Source of the DNA: Semisulcospira habei
Taxonomy: Eukaryota > Mollusca > Gastropoda > Semisulcospiridae
Length of the DNA stretch: 64,000 nucleotides
Direction of reading: 5' to 3'
NCBI GenBank assembly: GCA_036245525.1
Contig: BTPG01000001.1
Coordinates: forward strand, 181,953,250 to 182,017,249
This document shows, piece by piece, positions 62,501 through 64,000 of the stretch (within the stretch, counting starts at the first letter, position 1; every line of letters begins with the position of its first letter). Made by a program: the position numbers and the translations under genes. Under the pieces are notes generated by a model. That model searched no databases and was not told where the DNA came from. It saw only the letters and a list, made by a program, of their open reading frames with translations.

Positions 62501-63438
62501 ACGTCTTGCTTCGCAGATGCTGCCCAGCTCTTTGGACTCGAGGTCAGTCTGAAAAAGACAGAGGTCCTCCATCAGCCGGCACCCAAGACAGTGTATCGCC
62601 CTCCTCACATCACCATTGGCAAGTCTGAACTAAAGTCAGTGCACCAGTTTACTTACCTTGGCTGCGTTATCACGTCGGACGCCAAGCTGGACAAGGAGCT
62701 TGACAGCAGGCTGGCAAAAGCGAACAGCGCTTTCGGGCGACTTTTCAAGCGGGTGTGGCACAACCAACAGCTGAAAACAGGCACCAAGATCAGCGTGTAC
62801 AGAGCTGTGGTCCTCACCACCCTGCTGTATGGTTCCGAGTCCTGGGCCCTCTACCGCAGCCAACTACGACTCCTCGAACGCTTCCACCAGCGCTGCCTGC
62901 GTACCATCCTGGGCATTCACTGGAGTGACTATGTCACCAACGTCGAGGTCCTTGAACAGGCTGAAACTGTGAGCATCGAGGCTTTGCTGCTGCGGACACA
63001 GCTCCGCTGGGCGGGGCATGTCTCCAGGATGGAGGATCATCGCCTACCAAAGATCACCCTGTTCGGCGAGCTTGCTACTGGACACCGTGACAGAGGGGCA
63101 CCAAAGAAGAGATACAAAGACTGTCTCAAGAAGTCACTTAGTGCCTGCCAAATCGACCACCACCAGTGGTCTTCGCTTGCTGCGGACCGTGACACCTGGC
63201 GCTCCACCATTTACAAGGCAGCTGTCTCCTTTGAGGACTCTCACAGAGCTAGCCTTAAGGACAAGCGGCTCAGGAGAAAAAACAGAGATGCCGCAGCTCA
63301 GAACCCTGGCCATACCTTCCCCTGCAGCCACTGCGGTCGAACCTGCCTGTCTCGGATTGGCCTCCGCAGCCACGAACAAGCCTGCAGACGTTGTGGGCAA
63401 CTCCTATAAAATCTTCGTTCGCGAAGTCAAGCCAAGAG
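59517..63438 (+). mobile_element. Nearly complete APE-type LINE inserted in the Polinton
   Basis: A 3.9-kb non-LTR retrotransposon is flanked by a perfect 12-bp target duplication (59,505-59,516 and 63,439-63,450). It has a 665-bp 5' leader that starts near a small hairpin (GCAGATGTTCACATCTGC). One long ORF follows. The very short 3' end (about 29 bp after the stop) has the stem-loop CTTCGTTCGCGAAG and no poly-A. Identical duplications and an intact ORF imply a recent insertion. Confidence 0.93.
60182..63409 (+). CDS. LINE endonuclease-reverse transcriptase polyprotein, 1075 aa
   Basis: Residues 1-270 form an APE-like endonuclease: NVACWNVRTML (Asn), ALSEVRLP (Glu), VIILGDFNARVG, HLIDYVLVR and TDHRLV (catalytic His). 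The reverse transcriptase includes NYRGITLLSIAGKILARLL, FVDLTKAFD (motif A, about 633), GVKQGCVLAPTLF and LLFADDAALV (motif C, about 755). A thumb-like region contains LRWAGHVSRMEDHRLPK. The C-terminus carries a C2H2 zinc finger (CSHCGRTC...RSHEQAC, about 1047-1068). The start MTTTTGLNVACWN is the first Met before the endonuclease. The ORF is intact. The clade within APE-type LINEs cannot be fixed by eye. Confidence 0.93.
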   Translation: MTTTTGLNVACWNVRTMLDKADSGRPERRSALIAHELRRLNIDIAALSEVRLPEEGSLQELGAGYTLYWSGRPASERRLSGVGFMVKTSIATKLENLPTGHSDRIMSMRLPLRHQQHVTLLSVYSPTLLAEPAEKDKFYTDLRSLLQSTPADDKVIILGDFNARVGQDSEAWKGVLGKHGVGNCNDNGRLLLEFCAEQQLVITNTTFQQKDSRKTTWMHPRSKHWHLIDYVLVRQRDRSDVLLTRVMPSAECHTDHRLVRCKLRLHFKPKPKKWGPPKKKLDVASLQRDDVKAAFQTDLQRRLKDTADPVDSSPETLWEQLKTAIAKSSAEVLGFARKKNKDWFDENDVEIQEHLAKKRAAHQAHLAQPSCPVKKSAFRLVCSSLQRKLRDLQNEWWTRLAQRTQLCADNGDYRGFYEALKAVYGPRHLVQSPLRSANGQALLTDNTSILNRWSEYFQSLFSAERTVQEAVVLQIPHLPVKVELDEPPTAEETLTAIHQLKSGKAAGIDGIPPEIWKHGGTALHNKLHDLFLCCWEEGTLPKDLRDAVVITLYKNKGEKSDCSNYRGITLLSIAGKILARLLLNRLVPAIAEDQLPEGQCGFRANRSTTDMVFVLRQLQEKCREQNKGLYVTFVDLTKAFDTVSRQGMWQILERLGCPPKFLNMIVQLHEDQQGQVRLNNDLSEPFPILNGVKQGCVLAPTLFTIFFSMMLKQATVDLDDDDAVYIRYRLDGSLFNLRRLQAHTKTLDQLIRELLFADDAALVAHTERALQRITSCFADAAQLFGLEVSLKKTEVLHQPAPKTVYRPPHITIGKSELKSVHQFTYLGCVITSDAKLDKELDSRLAKANSAFGRLFKRVWHNQQLKTGTKISVYRAVVLTTLLYGSESWALYRSQLRLLERFHQRCLRTILGIHWSDYVTNVEVLEQAETVSIEALLLRTQLRWAGHVSRMEDHRLPKITLFGELATGHRDRGAPKKRYKDCLKKSLSACQIDHHQWSSLAADRDTWRSTIYKAAVSFEDSHRASLKDKRLRRKNRDAAAQNPGHTFPCSHCGRTCLSRIGLRSHEQACRRCGQLL

Positions 63439-63714
63439 AAATATGTCATTACACAGTACCTCAAACCAACGCAAGTGGCCACTGTTAGCATTATAAACTT
63501 TAAAAGCATTTGTCTTAAGATCAACAGTCTCATAATCATAACCTGGTAATCCATCTGAATATTCCAAAGTAACATTATATGTCGTGTATATCCTTATTGA
63601 CGGTGTTGAGAGTTTAAAGCTGGGTCCAAACACACGTGTTTTTAAGTCAGTAAAGTGCATAACATCTTTGAAGCACTCTGTAACATCAAACACTTGGGTT
63701 TGTCCGTCTGTCAT
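63439..63714 (-). pseudogene. 5' part of the LINE-split Polinton gene
   Basis: The start is the Met of MTDGQTQVFDVTEC in the same TAATAAAAATGAC context as the polymerase and capsid genes. A further 31 in-frame codons upstream lack that context. Ninety-two codons remain before the LINE, beta-rich (IRIYTTYNVTLEYSDGLPGY). Read-through into the LINE 3' end stops after four more residues. The matching C-terminal part is at 59,403-59,516. Confidence 0.85.
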
Positions 63715-64000
63715 TTTTATTAGACAAACAAAAGAATAATTGTTATCAAGCAAAATCATGTTTTCTAGGAAATTACACTGAATAGTAATTTTATACGTTT
63801 GCACCAATCAGCTATGTTGTCAGTAACGTTTTACATTTACACTGTGTTACTGCTTCTATGTAAGCTAAATGGATTTAGATTCAAACCACAGACACACTCA
63901 CTCAGGTATAAAACTCTATGTATTTCCTAGTCAATGACATAAGGGGCATAAACACTTGAAAGATTTAACCACTGTACAGAGTTGTCTCCCATAGACTATA
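63715..64000. other. Right-hand Polinton sequence without a recognised gene
   Basis: AT-rich sequence upstream of the split gene. No ORF or terminal inverted repeat matching 45.8-46.3 kb is visible before the window ends. Confidence 0.5.

Larger units (their letters stand above)
45814..64000. mobile_element. Polinton/Maverick element (right end outside the window)
   Basis: A contiguous block of virus-like genes includes a major capsid protein, packaging ATPase, integrase, protein-primed polymerase and further Polinton-type ORFs. The left boundary is set by the break in the 65-bp minisatellite; the sequence then starts AGAGATAAAAC, and Polinton termini usually start with AG. The right terminal inverted repeat was not found in the last 200 bp, so it lies beyond the window. 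Without the inserted LINE the visible part is about 14.3 kb, within the 15-20 kb expected of the family once completed. It is distinctly more AT-rich than the DIRS element. Confidence 0.93.

Noticed and set aside
60182..63409. LINE polyprotein as a Polinton gene
   Set aside because: Target duplications on both sides and the interrupted Polinton ORF show it is a later insertion.
63800..64000. Right terminal inverted repeat of the Polinton
   Set aside because: The reverse complement of this end does not match 45.81-46.30 kb; the true right end must lie outside the window.

Overview
The window is eukaryotic, AT-rich, intron-bearing and extremely repeat-laden. It looks like a marine invertebrate, most likely a mollusc and perhaps a gastropod. 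That call is an inference from the mix of a DIRS element, a Polinton, CR1-like LINEs, tRNA-derived SINEs, TTAA-flanked MITEs and many minisatellites. No bacterial signal is present.

Host genes: two interrupted genes run on the minus strand. A leucine-rich-repeat gene is recovered as eight exons between 22,111 and 295. Its splice sites and codon phases agree at every junction, and its 5' end was not found. Upstream of it, an MBT-repeat (chromatin-reader type) gene is recovered as three phase-consistent exons (42,975-42,888, 40,242-40,063, 34,048-33,969). Its remaining exons were not found. The introns are filled with repeats.

Repeats: about fifteen minisatellite arrays occur. The largest is a 2.5-kb array of 14-mers at 4.4-6.9 kb, embedded in a dispersed repeat whose second copy at 35.3-36.6 kb carries only a seed of the array. 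Several palindromic TTAA-bounded MITE families recur; two share the same palindromic core, and some abut while sharing one TTAA. Two very large near-perfect palindromes lie at 20.96-21.26 kb and 31.87-32.10 kb. A tRNA-derived SINE is full length at 10.28-10.83 kb, and two 5'-truncated copies have inserted into minisatellites with visible target-site duplications.

23.4-29.5 kb is a DIRS-type tyrosine-recombinase retrotransposon on the minus strand. It has inverted terminal repeats, a textbook internal complementary region, Gag-like, RT/RNase H and tyrosine-recombinase coding regions, one in-frame stop and several frameshifts.

45.8 kb to the right edge is a Polinton/Maverick, a virus-like giant DNA transposon. 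It carries a double-jelly-roll major capsid protein, a probable minor capsid protein, an A32/FtsK-like packaging ATPase, a retroviral-type integrase, a protein-primed family B DNA polymerase and seven further Polinton-type proteins. Its long ORFs are intact except one 125-codon gene, which is split by a nearly complete APE-type LINE (59,517-63,438) flanked by a perfect 12-bp target duplication. The left terminus lies where the 65-bp minisatellite breaks off; the right terminus is beyond the window. No maturation protease was seen in the part present.
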